Shown here one piece after another: positions 1-8,610 of a DNA stretch of 64,000 bases (position 1 is its first letter; each line of letters begins with the position of its first letter). The DNA lies in NCBI GenBank assembly GCA_900543625.1, contig UQSF01000001.1, forward strand, positions 62,001 to 126,000. Direction: 5' to 3'. The position numbers were made by a program, and so were the translations under genes. Origin of the DNA: an uncultured Eubacteriales bacterium. Lineage in GTDB: Bacteria > Bacillota > Clostridia > Oscillospirales > Oscillospiraceae. A model generated the notes under the pieces. The model was given only the letters and a program-made list of their open reading frames with translations, ran no database searches and had not been told where the DNA came from.

Positions 1-608
1 CAGGAGATGCTGCGCTCGGAGACGATGCTGCGCGTGAGCGCGAGCACCTTGTCGGCCGTCACGGGGTCGAGCGCTGCCGTGTGCTCGTCGAGCAGCAGCA
101 GCTCGGGCGTGACCATGGTGGCCATGAGCAGCGTCAGCGCCTGCCGCTGACCGCCGGAGAGCAGGCCGACGGGCGTGTTCATGCGCTCCTCGAGCCCCAT
201 GTCGAGCTGGGCGAGCGCATCGCGGAAGAATTCCCGGTCCTTGCGGCTGACGCGGCGCAGCTGTTTGTGCTTTTCCGGCGCGCGCAGATACGCCACGGCG
301 AGATTTTCCTCAATGGTCATGTGCGGCGCGGTGCCCTTGAGCGGGTCCTGAAACAGGTGGCCGATGCGGCGGCTGCGCTTGTGCGGCGGCAGGAACGTGA
401 TGTCCCGCCCGTCGAGCCGGAGGATGCCGTCATCGACGTAGAACATACCGGCGATGGCGTTGAAGAGCGTGCTCTTGCCCGCGCCGTTCGAGCCGACGAT
501 GGTGGCAAATTCTCCGTCGGCGAGCGTGAGCGACAGGTCGCACAGGGCGCGCTTTTCGTTCACCGTTCCGGCGTTGAATGTCTTGCTGACGTGGGAAAGC
601 TCAAGCAT
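1..608 (-). CDS. ABC transporter ATP-binding protein, TrpXYZ-type importer (3' end outside window)
   Basis: The ATPase subunit powers import by the permease and lipoprotein encoded just upstream. Visible in order are Walker A (GSNGAGKST, about residues 39-47), the signature LSGGQ (about 149) and Walker B (LLLLDEH, about 169). The stretch DEHTAALDP has H where most importers have P or A (DEPT), as is usual for this subfamily. The ATG lies inside the permease gene, with an 8-nt overlap, so translation is coupled. The gene runs off the left edge of the window, so about a fifth of the protein is missing. The Trp substrate is inferred from the T-box at 2749-3025, not from this subunit. Confidence 0.9.
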   Translation of the reverse strand, partial: MLELSHVSKTFNAGTVNEKRALCDLSLTLADGEFATIVGSNGAGKSTLFNAIAGMFYVDDGILRLDGRDITFLPPHKRSRRIGHLFQDPLKGTAPHMTIEENLAVAYLRAPEKHKQLRRVSRKDREFFRDALAQLDMGLEERMNTPVGLLSGGQRQALTLLMATMVTPELLLLDEHTAALDPVTADKVLALTRSIVSERSIS

Positions 609-1536
609 CGTTCTCATCCCCCTTTCCGGACAGGGCGCGCAGCTTGCGCGCGTTGGAGCGGATCTTTGCCAGATGGACATAGTCCTTCATATTCGGTGCG
701 GCAATGGCGACGGCGACGATGACGGCGGAGACGAGCTTGAAGTACTCGGCCGAGATGTTCAGCCGCAGCGCCAGCGCGATGATCAGGCGGTAGACGATGC
801 TGCCGAGCACGACGCAGACGACGCGCTTGCCGATCCCGCCGCGGCGGCCGGCAAAGACCTCGCCGATGATCAGACTCGCCAGCGCGATCGTGACCATGCC
901 GGTGCCGAGGTTGATGTCGCAGAACTTGTTGTACTCACCGATCAGGCAGCCGGAGAGCGCCGTGAGGGCGTTGGCGAGGCACAGGCCGATCGTGATGGTG
1001 ACCTTGGGGTTGATGGAGGAGGCGCTGACCATGTCGAGACTGTCGCCCGTCGCGCGGATGGAAAGTCCGAGCGACGTGCCGAAAAACCGGATGAGCACGA
1101 CTGCGATCACGACCAGCAACAGCGCGAGCAGCACCAGCGTGCTCCACTGGCTGCCGCCGGTGAGTGCCTTAAAGAGCGAAAAGACCGTATCGCGCCCCGT
1201 GATGGACACGTTGGATGAAAAGCCCATGACCGCGAGGTTGATCGTGTACAGGCCGGTGTTCGAGATGATGCCGGCGAGGATGCTCTCCACGCCGAGGCGC
1301 GTCTGCAAAAAGGCGGTGATGAAGCCCGAGAGCACACCCGCGGCCATGGCCGCAGGCAGCGCCAGAAGCGGATGCCCCGCGATGGTGAGCATCGCGCCCA
1401 CGGCACAGCCGAGCGTAAAGCAGCCGTCGGTCGACAGGTCTGCAATGTTCAGGATGGAAAAGCTGATGAACAGCGCCAGCGCGACGAGGCCGTAAATCAG
1501 GCCGACCTCAAGCGCGGTCTTCAACACTGTCAGCAT
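601..1536 (-). CDS. ABC transporter permease, TrpXYZ-type
   Basis: Membrane subunit of the importer, 311 residues with about eight to nine hydrophobic segments. It resembles the branched-chain (BPD_transp_2, LivH/RbsC-like) permease family that accompanies PF04392-type binding proteins. The middle gene of three in the order lipoprotein, permease, ATPase. It starts 28 nt after the lipoprotein stop, behind a GGAGGGG ribosome site, and its end overlaps the ATPase start. Only one permease gene is present, so a homodimer is expected for this family. Confidence 0.88.
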   Translation of the reverse strand: MLTVLKTALEVGLIYGLVALALFISFSILNIADLSTDGCFTLGCAVGAMLTIAGHPLLALPAAMAAGVLSGFITAFLQTRLGVESILAGIISNTGLYTINLAVMGFSSNVSITGRDTVFSLFKALTGGSQWSTLVLLALLLVVIAVVLIRFFGTSLGLSIRATGDSLDMVSASSINPKVTITIGLCLANALTALSGCLIGEYNKFCDINLGTGMVTIALASLIIGEVFAGRRGGIGKRVVCVVLGSIVYRLIIALALRLNISAEYFKLVSAVIVAVAIAAPNMKDYVHLAKIRSNARKLRALSGKGDENDA

Positions 1537-1564
1537 AAACGCCCCTCCTTCGGAATGTCAGATA

Positions 1565-2608
1565 TCAGTCAAAATTCTGCTGCGTGGTCGTCTCGAGCAC
1601 GGAGCTGCACTTGCCGTCAAACGCCTGCTTGACAGCCGCAAGGTCGTAGCCGAGCGCGGTGCAGCTGTCCGTATTGATCATGGCGATGCCGTTATCGAAG
1701 GTCGCGACCGGCAGCGTGGCGGGGCTCTTGCCGTCGACCAGCACCTGCACGACCATGTCGGCCGTCATCTTGCCGAGCGCGGTGTAATCCACACCGTAGC
1801 CGACGAACGCGCCGTTGAGTGCGAAGGAGTCAGCGCCGCAGTACTGCGGGATCTTGGCGTTGAGGAACTTCTCGTAGATGGCAAGCTCTGCGGTCATGAC
1901 GGTGTTGTCGGTCGGAGTAAAGACGGCGTCGACCTTTTCGGCGATGAGCGCGTCAACGGCGGAGGTGATCTCGTCGGTGGTCGTGCCGGTCTTCTCTACG
2001 CAGCGGATGCCCTTGCCCTCAAGGTAGGCCTTCGCGTCCGCGATCGGCTGCTTGGACGAGTCCTCGCTCTTGGAGTAGAGCAGGCCGACGGTCTTGGTGT
2101 CCGGGTTCTGGGCGAGCATCAGATCGAGCAGGCCCTTGGTGTTGAGCGCGTCGCTCGTGCCGGTGATGCGGCCGCCGGGCGCGTCGAGCGCATCGACGAT
2201 GCCGCTGCCGACGGGGTCAGACACGGCGGAGAACACGATGGGGATCTCGGTGTCCTCGGTGGCGGACTGCATGATCTTCACGGCCGGGGTCGCGATCGGC
2301 ACGATCAGATCCACGCCCTTGCCGACGAGCTCTGCGCCGATCTGGTTGAGGGTCGTGGCGTCGCCCTGACCGTTGTAGAGCGTGTAATCGAAGGTCACGC
2401 CCAGCTCCTTGGCCTTGGCGTCGAGCTCAGCCTCGATGGCCGCCTCGATCTGGTTGAGGGACGCATCGTCCACAAACTGCACGATGCCGACCTTGTAGGT
2501 CTTACCCTCGGCCTTGTCGCCTTCGGTCTTGCTGCCGCAGGCAGCCAGGCCCATGAGTGCGGTGACGGCGAGCGCGCCGCCGACGATCTTTCGGAACGTT
2601 TTATTCAT
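1565..2608 (-). CDS. ABC transporter substrate-binding lipoprotein, TrpX-like (PF04392)
   Basis: Extracytoplasmic binding protein of 347 residues. Its N-terminus has a lysine, a hydrophobic core and the lipobox LAAC, giving lipidation at Cys24, followed by a short charged linker. The body matches the ABC_sub_bind family (phrases such as GIVQFVDDASLNQ, FSAVSDPVGSGIV, GLLYS, FTPTDNTV). Streptococcal and clostridial members of this family with Trp-specific T-boxes are called TrpX. The UGG-type T-box upstream makes tryptophan, or a tryptophan precursor or related compound, the best guess for the ligand. First gene of the operon. Confidence 0.87.
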   Translation of the reverse strand: MNKTFRKIVGGALAVTALMGLAACGSKTEGDKAEGKTYKVGIVQFVDDASLNQIEAAIEAELDAKAKELGVTFDYTLYNGQGDATTLNQIGAELVGKGVDLIVPIATPAVKIMQSATEDTEIPIVFSAVSDPVGSGIVDALDAPGGRITGTSDALNTKGLLDLMLAQNPDTKTVGLLYSKSEDSSKQPIADAKAYLEGKGIRCVEKTGTTTDEITSAVDALIAEKVDAVFTPTDNTVMTAELAIYEKFLNAKIPQYCGADSFALNGAFVGYGVDYTALGKMTADMVVQVLVDGKSPATLPVATFDNGIAMINTDSCTALGYDLAAVKQAFDGKCSSVLETTTQQNFD

Positions 2609-2620
2609 AGCAAATTCTCC

Positions 2621-2698
2621 TTATATTTTATGAAACGGTTGGTTTGTGATGTCCGGATACGGTCTGACGCGGCAAAAATTCTCCGGCCGCCACGCCAT
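2621..2698 (-). CDS. possible 25-residue upstream peptide between T-box and trpX-like gene
   Basis: A short frame starts at an ATG preceded by GGAGG at 8 nt and ends 12 nt before the trpX-like ATG. It codes for MAWRPENF... and ends in QPFHKI. It contains one Trp codon, at position 3. It lies after the T-box terminator, so it would be translated only in read-through transcripts. It may be a coupling peptide or chance; I do not recognise it. Confidence 0.25.
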   Translation of the reverse strand: MAWRPENFCRVRPYPDITNQPFHKI

Positions 2699-2748
2699 CG
2701 CCTGTTCCTCCGTGTCATATGCATCCCTCCTGCGTAATTTTATGCAAT

Positions 2749-2797
2749 AAAAAAAGCCTCGTCCACAAAACGGTTTCTTCCGTTTTATGGGACAAGA
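2749..2797 (-). terminator. T-box leader terminator
   Basis: On the minus strand a stem of about 19 bp (arms GTCTTGTCCCATAAAACGG and CCGTTTTGTGGACGAGGC, loop AAGAAA) is followed by TTTTTTT. It lies directly downstream of the conserved T-box sequence, whose pairing with the 5' arm would form the competing antiterminator. Confidence 0.9.
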
Positions 2798-3025
2798 CTG
2801 TAACTCCTGCGGTGCCACCCATATTGGCGCTCATGCGCCCGCTTTGCACGTACGATCATACGCTCCGCCGGATAACGGCCGCGGCCACCGTCGCCCCTCA
2901 TGCTGCTGCAATCGGTTTGCCCTCGCGAGTCCATTCGCCATTCGTCCGCTGCAGCGCTTCCACCGTCCGCTGCTCTCTGAAAGCTTCGTAAATGGGTACT
3001 CCTCTCGGTCATCGGTTTGTCGATG
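2749..3025 (-). promoter_or_regulatory. T-box riboswitch, predicted tryptophan-specific
   Basis: The conserved T-box GGGTGGCACCGCAGGAG lies at 2820-2804. Upstream are the stem I landmarks: GAGAGGAGTA near 3005, AGAGAG near 2975 and GGTGGAAGCG near 2960. The specifier position reads UGG at 2933-2931 followed by ACTC, the arrangement seen in stem I of known T-boxes; another UGG lies at 2940-2938. The leader would sense uncharged tRNA-Trp and let transcription pass into the ABC transporter genes when tryptophan is scarce. The T-box assignment is firm; the amino acid rests on reading the specifier by eye. Confidence 0.88.
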
Positions 3026-3030
3026 CTGTT

Positions 3031-3059
3031 ACTCTACCACGTCCGGGAGCGGATTGCAA
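3031..3059 (-). promoter_or_regulatory. promoter of T-box leader
   Basis: TTGCAA and TAGAGT separated by 17 nt on the minus strand, placed just upstream of the first T-box stem. Confidence 0.6.
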
Positions 3060-3116
3060 GCCCCATTTTCACGAAACTGCGCGGCCACGGCAAAAAAAGA
3101 TTTGTGCAAGGCAAAC

Positions 3117-3147
3117 AAACGTCCCTGACCGGCGGTCAGGGACGTTT
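3117..3147 (-). terminator. terminator after the NAGPA-domain gene
   Basis: Perfect 14-bp stem (AAACGTCCCTGACC, loop 3 nt) 10 nt beyond the stop, followed on the minus strand by GTTTGTTTG. Confidence 0.75.
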
Positions 3148-3156
3148 CGGATTCCG

Positions 3157-4731
3157 TTAATTTCCGGCGTAGACAAAGGCGTTCGGCAGCGTCCGCCCGG
3201 CGGTGAGCGCGGGGTTGGAGCTGCGCATGATGTACTTGCCCTTGTACCAGATCATGGCGCTGGTGCCGCCGTCAAGGTTCATGGCCTGCATACAGTCGTG
3301 CTTGGCCATGATGGCCGCGCAGTCCGGCACGCTGATGCCGACCGACGTCGTGAGCCGGCCCTCGACAAGCAGAGCGATGATCTCGCCGTACTTCGACTGC
3401 CCGAGACAGGCGCGCGGCTGCAGGTCGGAGAAGCCGCTGCGGGCATTGACGACCGTCTCCCCGTCGATGATCATGGCGGGGGAGAACTCGACCGCGTCCG
3501 TCGTGTCGGACGAGACGGGGGAGGTGCTGTCGCGGATGTAGATGCGGTTGTCCGCATGCAGCTCGAGCCGCTTGTAGCCATAGCCCATGTGATCACCGTA
3601 GGCCCTGCCGTTGCACATGGCGTAGCCTGCGAGCGTGCCGCCGTTGCCGGTGCCGCCCGGATCGATGAAGCCAGAGCCGGTCATGCCGATGACGCCGCCG
3701 TGCGCCTGCGCGATCTGGCCGCAGTACTGGCCGATGCTGCCGAGCGTGGTCGCAGCGTGCAGACTCAGGCGCGACGGATCCTTCATCACGACAAGTACGC
3801 CGCGATAGGTGCTACCCTTTTCGCGCACGATGAGGATCTCGTTTTGCGCATCGATCGCGAGCACCTGCTCGCCCTGGATGGTGCGGATGCTGGTGCCGTT
3901 ATCCGTGAGCGCGGAGTGGTCGATGTTGATGCGGCTCCACCCGGCGGCGAGCGCGTCGGGGTGCTCCTTGACATACGCCTGCATGCTCGGCACGTCTACC
4001 TCCCAGAAGAGGTTGTAAAACGTGATCTCTTCCTTGCTCATGCCCTTGGTGTCGGTGAGCGTCGGGTTGCGGGACTCGATCTCTCCCTCGTCCCACTCAC
4101 TGTTGACGCCGATCTGCGCCTCTCGCGCGGCCTCCATTTCGGCGACAACCTTGTCGATGACGCTGCGCGGTATGAAAGCCGTTGCCAGCCACTGGTGGCT
4201 GAGCGTGTTCATAGCCGTCTGGATATAGGCCGTGCGCCACTTGGCGATGAACGGAATGTCAGAATAGACCGCCGTCAGGTACAGGCCGGCGAGAATGGCC
4301 AGCACGAGAAAGAGAATGAGCAGCCTGCGGCCTACGCTTTTTTTCTTCTTCGGCTTTTTGGCTTTTTTGGCCTTGCGGCCGTGCTTGCCGGTCGGGGACG
4401 GGGCAGTCTGCTGCACACGCCGGCGGTCGTCCGGCGCGCTGCGGCGCGGCTGCGCGGCGGCATTCTCCGTCCACATGTCGGCGCTCTGCGGCTTCCGCTG
4501 CCGGGCAGGCCGCTGCTGAGCGGGCTGCTGCCGGGTGGGTTGCTGCTGCACCGGCTGTTGCCGGGCGGGTTGCTGCTGCGCCGGCCGCTGCTGAGCGGGT
4601 TGCTGCTGCGCCGGCCGCTGTTGAGCCGGCCGCTGCTGAGCGGGTCGCTGCTGAGCGGGTCGCTGCTGCATGTTATCGGTAGCTGGCCGCTGGGCACCCG
4701 TTGGACGCGGCGGCGAGGAAAACAGCTTCAA
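3157..4731 (-). CDS. phosphodiester glycosidase (NAGPA) domain membrane protein
   Basis: A 524-residue protein in three parts. Residues about 20-80 are a proline/glutamine repeat (units QQRPA, QQQPA). A lysine-rich stretch and one membrane segment (LLILFLVLAILAGLYL) follow near residues 133-150. The outer C-terminal domain, from about 290, carries NAGPA (PF09992) signatures such as GVIGMTGSGFIDPGG, GESVV-like DGETVVNARSG and NLDGGTSAMIWYKG near the end. Family members remove sugar phosphates from phosphodiester glycans; the target here is unknown but is probably a cell-wall or exopolysaccharide substrate. The start is TTG, chosen because AAGGAGGA lies 9 nt upstream. Downstream of metG with its own terminator. 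Confidence 0.85.
   Translation of the reverse strand: MKLFSSPPRPTGAQRPATDNMQQRPAQQRPAQQRPAQQRPAQQQPAQQRPAQQQPARQQPVQQQPTRQQPAQQRPARQRKPQSADMWTENAAAQPRRSAPDDRRRVQQTAPSPTGKHGRKAKKAKKPKKKKSVGRRLLILFLVLAILAGLYLTAVYSDIPFIAKWRTAYIQTAMNTLSHQWLATAFIPRSVIDKVVAEMEAAREAQIGVNSEWDEGEIESRNPTLTDTKGMSKEEITFYNLFWEVDVPSMQAYVKEHPDALAAGWSRINIDHSALTDNGTSIRTIQGEQVLAIDAQNEILIVREKGSTYRGVLVVMKDPSRLSLHAATTLGSIGQYCGQIAQAHGGVIGMTGSGFIDPGGTGNGGTLAGYAMCNGRAYGDHMGYGYKRLELHADNRIYIRDSTSPVSSDTTDAVEFSPAMIIDGETVVNARSGFSDLQPRACLGQSKYGEIIALLVEGRLTTSVGISVPDCAAIMAKHDCMQAMNLDGGTSAMIWYKGKYIMRSSNPALTAGRTLPNAFVYAGN
4500..4672 (-). repeat. in-frame Pro/Gln codon repeat
   Basis: Imperfect 15- to 18-nt tandem repeats built on CAGCAGCGACCCGCT-like units code for the QQRPA/QQQPA linker of the NAGPA protein. 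Repeat number is probably unstable by slippage. Confidence 0.8.
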
Positions 4732-4809
4732 GGGGCAATTCCTCCTTTATGTGCGGGAGATTACGAAGGGCTTGACGTCCGGGCGCGGAAAAAGTTCCGC
4801 ATCTGCCGG

Positions 4810-4843
4810 AAAAACGGGAAGGCTCGTACTGCGAGCCTTCCCG
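4810..4843 (-). terminator. metG terminator
   Basis: Perfect 12-bp stem CGGGAAGGCTCG with a 5-nt loop, followed on the minus strand by TTTTT, 18 nt after the metG stop. Confidence 0.85.
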
Positions 4844-4860
4844 AACGTGTGCGGGATCGC

Positions 4861-6804
4861 TCAGCAGAGCTGTGCGCCGGCGGGCACACTGTCATCGAGC
4901 ATGAGCAGATGCGGCTTGCCGTCCTTCTCTGCCGAGAGAAGCATGCCGTTGGAGGGCATACCCATCATCTTGCGCGGCGGCAGGTTCAGGATGGCGACGA
5001 CCGTCTTGCCCACGAGCTCCTCGGGGCGGTAGTACTTGGCGATGCCGGAGAGGATCTGCCGCTCGGTGCCGCTGCCGTCGTCGAGCGTGAAGCACAGGAG
5101 CTTGTCGGACTTTTTCACCGGCTCGCACTTGAGCACCTTGCACACGCGCATATCGCACTTGGCAAACTCGTCGATCGTCACATCCGGCAGCACGGGCGCG
5201 GACTTCGGCGCGGCGGCCGCTTTTTTTGCCGCCTTGAGCGCCTCGAGCTCGGCGATCTCCTTGGCCATGTCGATGCGCGGGAAGAGCGTCTCGCCCTTGT
5301 GCACGGTGACATCTGCCGGCAGCACGCCCCAGACGGCGGCGTTGTCCCATGTGGTCTGCTCCGGAGCGGCGCCGATCTGCGCGAAGGCCTTCTCGCAGCT
5401 GTCGGGAATGAACGGCAGCAGGAGCGTCACGGTGATGCGCAGCGCCTCAAGCAGGTTATACAGCACCGTGCCCAGGCGTGCGCGCTTGCTCTCATCCTTG
5501 GCGAGCACCCAGGGGGCGGTCTCGTCGATATACTTGTTGGCGCGGGAGATGACCTTGAACACCTCAATGAGCGCCTGCTGCGTGCCGAAGTTATCCATAT
5601 AGCCGGCATATGTCTCGCGCAGAGAGGATGCCATGGCGATGAGCTCGTCATCGAGCGCATCATGCTCGCGCTCTGCCGGCAGCGTGCCGCCGAAGTACTT
5701 GATGACCATGGCGACGGTGCGGCTCAGGAGGTTGCCGAGGTCGTTGGCAAGGTCGGTGTTGATGCGGGAGATGAGCAGCTCATTGGAGAAGTTGCCGTCG
5801 CTGCCGAGCGGGAACTCGCGCAGCAGGTAGTAGCGCAGCGCGTCCACACCGTAGCGCTCGGCGAGCACGACGGGGTCGACGACGTTGCCCTTCGACTTCG
5901 ACATCTTGCCGCCGCCGAGCAGCAGCCAGCCGTGACCGAAGACCTTCTTCGGCAGGGGCATACCCATGCTCATGAGCATGGCCGGCCAGATGATGGAGTG
6001 GAAGCGCACGATCTCCTTGCCGACCATGTGCACGTCTGCGGGCCAGAACTGGTCGTAATCGTTGTACTTGTCGTTCAGGAAGCCGAGCGCCGTGCAGTAG
6101 TTGAACAGCGCGTCGACCCAGACGTAGACGACGTGACCGGGGTCAAAATCGACCGGGATGCCCCAGGTGAAGCTCGTGCGCGACACGCACAGATCCTCCA
6201 GACCGGGGTCAATGAAGTTTTTGATCATCTCGTTGACGCGGCTGGCCGGCTCCAGGAACGTGCCGCTGAGCAGCAGCTCGCGCACCGGCTCGGCATACTT
6301 TGACAGGCGGAAGAAGTACGCTTCCTCCTCGGCGTAGTGCACCTCGCGGCCGCAGTCCGGGCACTTGCCGTCGACGAGCTGGCTCTCGGTCCAGAAGCTC
6401 TCGCACGGCGTGCAGTACATGCCGGAGTACTTGCCCTTGTAGATGTCGCCCTTATCGTACATCTTCTTGAAGATGCGCTGCACGGCCTCGACATGGTAGT
6501 CGTCCGTCGTGCGGATGAAGCGGTCGTTGGAGATGTTCATCAGCTTCCACAGCGCGCGCACGCCGCCGGGACCCTCGACGATGTTGTCCACGAACTGCTT
6601 GGGCGTGACGCCGGCGGCCTCCGCCTTTTCTTCGATCTTCTGGCCGTGCTCGTCCGTGCCGGTCAGGAACATGACGTCATAGCCGCACAGACGCTTATAG
6701 CGCGCGATCGCATCGGTCGCGACCGTGCAGTAGGTGTGGCCGATGTGCAGTTTGTCCGAAGGGTAATAGATCGGCGTTGTGATATAAAACTTTCCTTTGC
6801 TCAT
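4861..6804 (-). CDS. metG: methionyl-tRNA synthetase
   Basis: Charges tRNA-Met with methionine in the cytoplasm. 647 residues, the usual size for the form with a C-terminal dimerising domain. The class I signature HIGH is at residues 20-23 (PSDKLHIGH) and KMSKS near 300. A four-cysteine knuckle (CTPCES...CPDCG, about 128-148) would hold zinc. The last ~100 residues are an EMAPII/Trbp111-type tRNA-binding domain, joined by an Ala/Lys-rich linker. The VanW gene ends 18 nt upstream, so the two may be co-transcribed. Confidence 0.98.
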   Translation of the reverse strand: MSKGKFYITTPIYYPSDKLHIGHTYCTVATDAIARYKRLCGYDVMFLTGTDEHGQKIEEKAEAAGVTPKQFVDNIVEGPGGVRALWKLMNISNDRFIRTTDDYHVEAVQRIFKKMYDKGDIYKGKYSGMYCTPCESFWTESQLVDGKCPDCGREVHYAEEEAYFFRLSKYAEPVRELLLSGTFLEPASRVNEMIKNFIDPGLEDLCVSRTSFTWGIPVDFDPGHVVYVWVDALFNYCTALGFLNDKYNDYDQFWPADVHMVGKEIVRFHSIIWPAMLMSMGMPLPKKVFGHGWLLLGGGKMSKSKGNVVDPVVLAERYGVDALRYYLLREFPLGSDGNFSNELLISRINTDLANDLGNLLSRTVAMVIKYFGGTLPAEREHDALDDELIAMASSLRETYAGYMDNFGTQQALIEVFKVISRANKYIDETAPWVLAKDESKRARLGTVLYNLLEALRITVTLLLPFIPDSCEKAFAQIGAAPEQTTWDNAAVWGVLPADVTVHKGETLFPRIDMAKEIAELEALKAAKKAAAAPKSAPVLPDVTIDEFAKCDMRVCKVLKCEPVKKSDKLLCFTLDDGSGTERQILSGIAKYYRPEELVGKTVVAILNLPPRKMMGMPSNGMLLSAEKDGKPHLLMLDDSVPAGAQLC

Positions 6805-6822
6805 ACTGCATTCTCCTCTGTA

Positions 6823-8610
6823 TTAGTCTTCACCGGCGTCACCGGGGTCGTAGACCGACGGGTAGGGCGTCGGCTGCGGCTTCGGCGTGGGGGTGGGGGT
6901 TGGCGTCGCGCTGGGCGTCGGGGTGGGCTTCGGCGTGGTGTCGTGGGAGTGATAGGTGCTGTTGGCCTCGACGGTGCGGCTGATCTCGTTGCCGTCCTTG
7001 TCATAGACGGTGCGGTAGGTCGTGGCGCGCAGGCCGTTGGCGGTGTAGCTCATCTTGACGTAGCTGCCGTCCACATCCGTGCCCCAGATCTCGACCGTGA
7101 TGCTGTTCTTTTCCACATAGGCCTTGATCTCGATGGGGTATTCGCGGCTGTTGGTGAACTTGAATTCCGGGCCGCCCCAGCTGACCGTGGCGTCCATGCC
7201 GGGCTCGATATAGGCCACGGGGAAGTAGTGGCAGGTGCGGGTGTTGATCTTGAGGTTGGAGACCATGGCGCAGTAGTACAGCGTGGACGACACCTGGCAG
7301 ATGCCGCCGCCGACCTCCTGCACGACCTGGCCGCCGGAGTAAGCCCCGGCTTCCTTGAAGCCGTTGGCCTTTGTGCGCTGGCCGAGCACGTCGTTATAAG
7401 AAAACGTCTGACCGGGCTGGAGAATCACGCCGTTGATCTTCTCGGCGGCGAGCTTGACGTTCGTGATGCGGTTGCTGCTGCTGCCGGAGAGGGAAGTGGT
7501 CTTGGTGGCGAGCTTGTCGGCCAGCAGATGCTTTTGCAGGCGCTCCTGCGTCATCTCCGGCTGTGTGAGCGTGGCCGGGATGGTGACGGTGTCGCCGGTA
7601 GAGGCCGCGTCCCACAGGGGCTGCGCCTCGGCCACGTCAAACGCGATGCCGACCTTGCTCTCCGTGGCGGACTGGGTCTCCGGGTCATAGCCCGCGTTGA
7701 CCGGGTCGCCGCAGATGGCGTCGTGCAGTTCCTGCAGCGTCATCTTATCGTCGCCGCTCATATCGACCGGGTAGGCCGACGTGCCGAACTTGCCACTGCG
7801 GATGTCGCTGAGCACCCGATCGGCGACGGCGGCGGGGTCGAGCGTGATCATGCTCGCACCCTTGACGACGCGGATGGTACTGTGCTCCTCGTCGATCTCG
7901 ACACTGCCGCCCGAGAGCTTGACATTGATCTCGGCGGCCTCGCGCTCGATGCGTGTGCGCAGGGCGTCGGTGTCCATGTCGGCGAGGTTATCGGCCGCCA
8001 CATCGTGCCCCTTGAGCGCGCAGCGCAGCCACGTGAAGAAGTTTGTGAACGCATTTCCGCTGCGGCCGTAGGCGTAAGCTGCCTCGGCTGCGGCGTCGGG
8101 CGTCGCCTCAAAGCCGATCTCCGTCGCGGTGACGGTGATGGACCGGTCGCCCGGGAAGGTCATCGTGAGCACCGGCGCGCTCGTATCGTCCCAACCGGCG
8201 GCGCGGATGGCCTCTGCCGCCTCGATCTGCGTCATGCCGCCGACGTCGGTGCCGCAGACGGAGACGTTCGGGAAGATGGCATCCTTTTTCGCCACGAGTA
8301 CCATGCCGACGGCGCCGGCCGCGATGATGACGGCCAGCACGATGAGTGCAGCGCGCAGGGCGATCTTGCCGCCGCGGCCGCGGGGTTTTCTGGCTTTCGG
8401 CTGCGGCGTGCCCTGTGCGGGGTCTACCTGCCGGGATACGGGCTGGCGCTGCGCCGTCTGCTTCGGCGCGGCGGCGCGGCGGGCGGCCGCCTCACTCTGT
8501 GCCGAGCGGTTGGAGGCGCTGCGGTGCGCCGAGCGCTCCTGCGCGGTGAAGTCCGCCGCCTCGCGCTTTGCGGCTGCGCTGCGTTTGGAAGTGTTGCCGT
8601 TAAGTTTCAT
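6823..8610 (-). CDS. VanW family protein with peptidoglycan-binding-like repeats
   Basis: A 595-residue membrane-anchored outer protein. The cytoplasmic start is basic and Ala/Gln-rich; one membrane segment lies near 110-132 (ALIVLAVIIAAGAVG). Two domains like PG_binding_4 follow, then the VanW domain (about 390-540) with FSYNDVLGQRT, GGGICQVSSTLYY and WGGPEFKFTN. The tail is a Pro/Thr stalk of TPTP repeats. VanW proteins occur in glycopeptide resistance clusters but most, like this one, are housekeeping wall proteins of unknown activity. The start overlaps the hemW end by 11 nt. Confidence 0.9.
   Translation of the reverse strand: MKLNGNTSKRSAAAKREAADFTAQERSAHRSASNRSAQSEAAARRAAAPKQTAQRQPVSRQVDPAQGTPQPKARKPRGRGGKIALRAALIVLAVIIAAGAVGMVLVAKKDAIFPNVSVCGTDVGGMTQIEAAEAIRAAGWDDTSAPVLTMTFPGDRSITVTATEIGFEATPDAAAEAAYAYGRSGNAFTNFFTWLRCALKGHDVAADNLADMDTDALRTRIEREAAEINVKLSGGSVEIDEEHSTIRVVKGASMITLDPAAVADRVLSDIRSGKFGTSAYPVDMSGDDKMTLQELHDAICGDPVNAGYDPETQSATESKVGIAFDVAEAQPLWDAASTGDTVTIPATLTQPEMTQERLQKHLLADKLATKTTSLSGSSSNRITNVKLAAEKINGVILQPGQTFSYNDVLGQRTKANGFKEAGAYSGGQVVQEVGGGICQVSSTLYYCAMVSNLKINTRTCHYFPVAYIEPGMDATVSWGGPEFKFTNSREYPIEIKAYVEKNSITVEIWGTDVDGSYVKMSYTANGLRATTYRTVYDKDGNEISRTVEANSTYHSHDTTPKPTPTPSATPTPTPTPKPQPTPYPSVYDPGDAGED

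Noticed and set aside
2992..6303. 1103-codon open frame on the plus strand opposite the NAGPA and metG genes
   Set aside because: Antisense shadow of two well-supported genes; its translation is low-complexity Arg/Ala/Leu/Val sequence with no domain and it spans a terminator.
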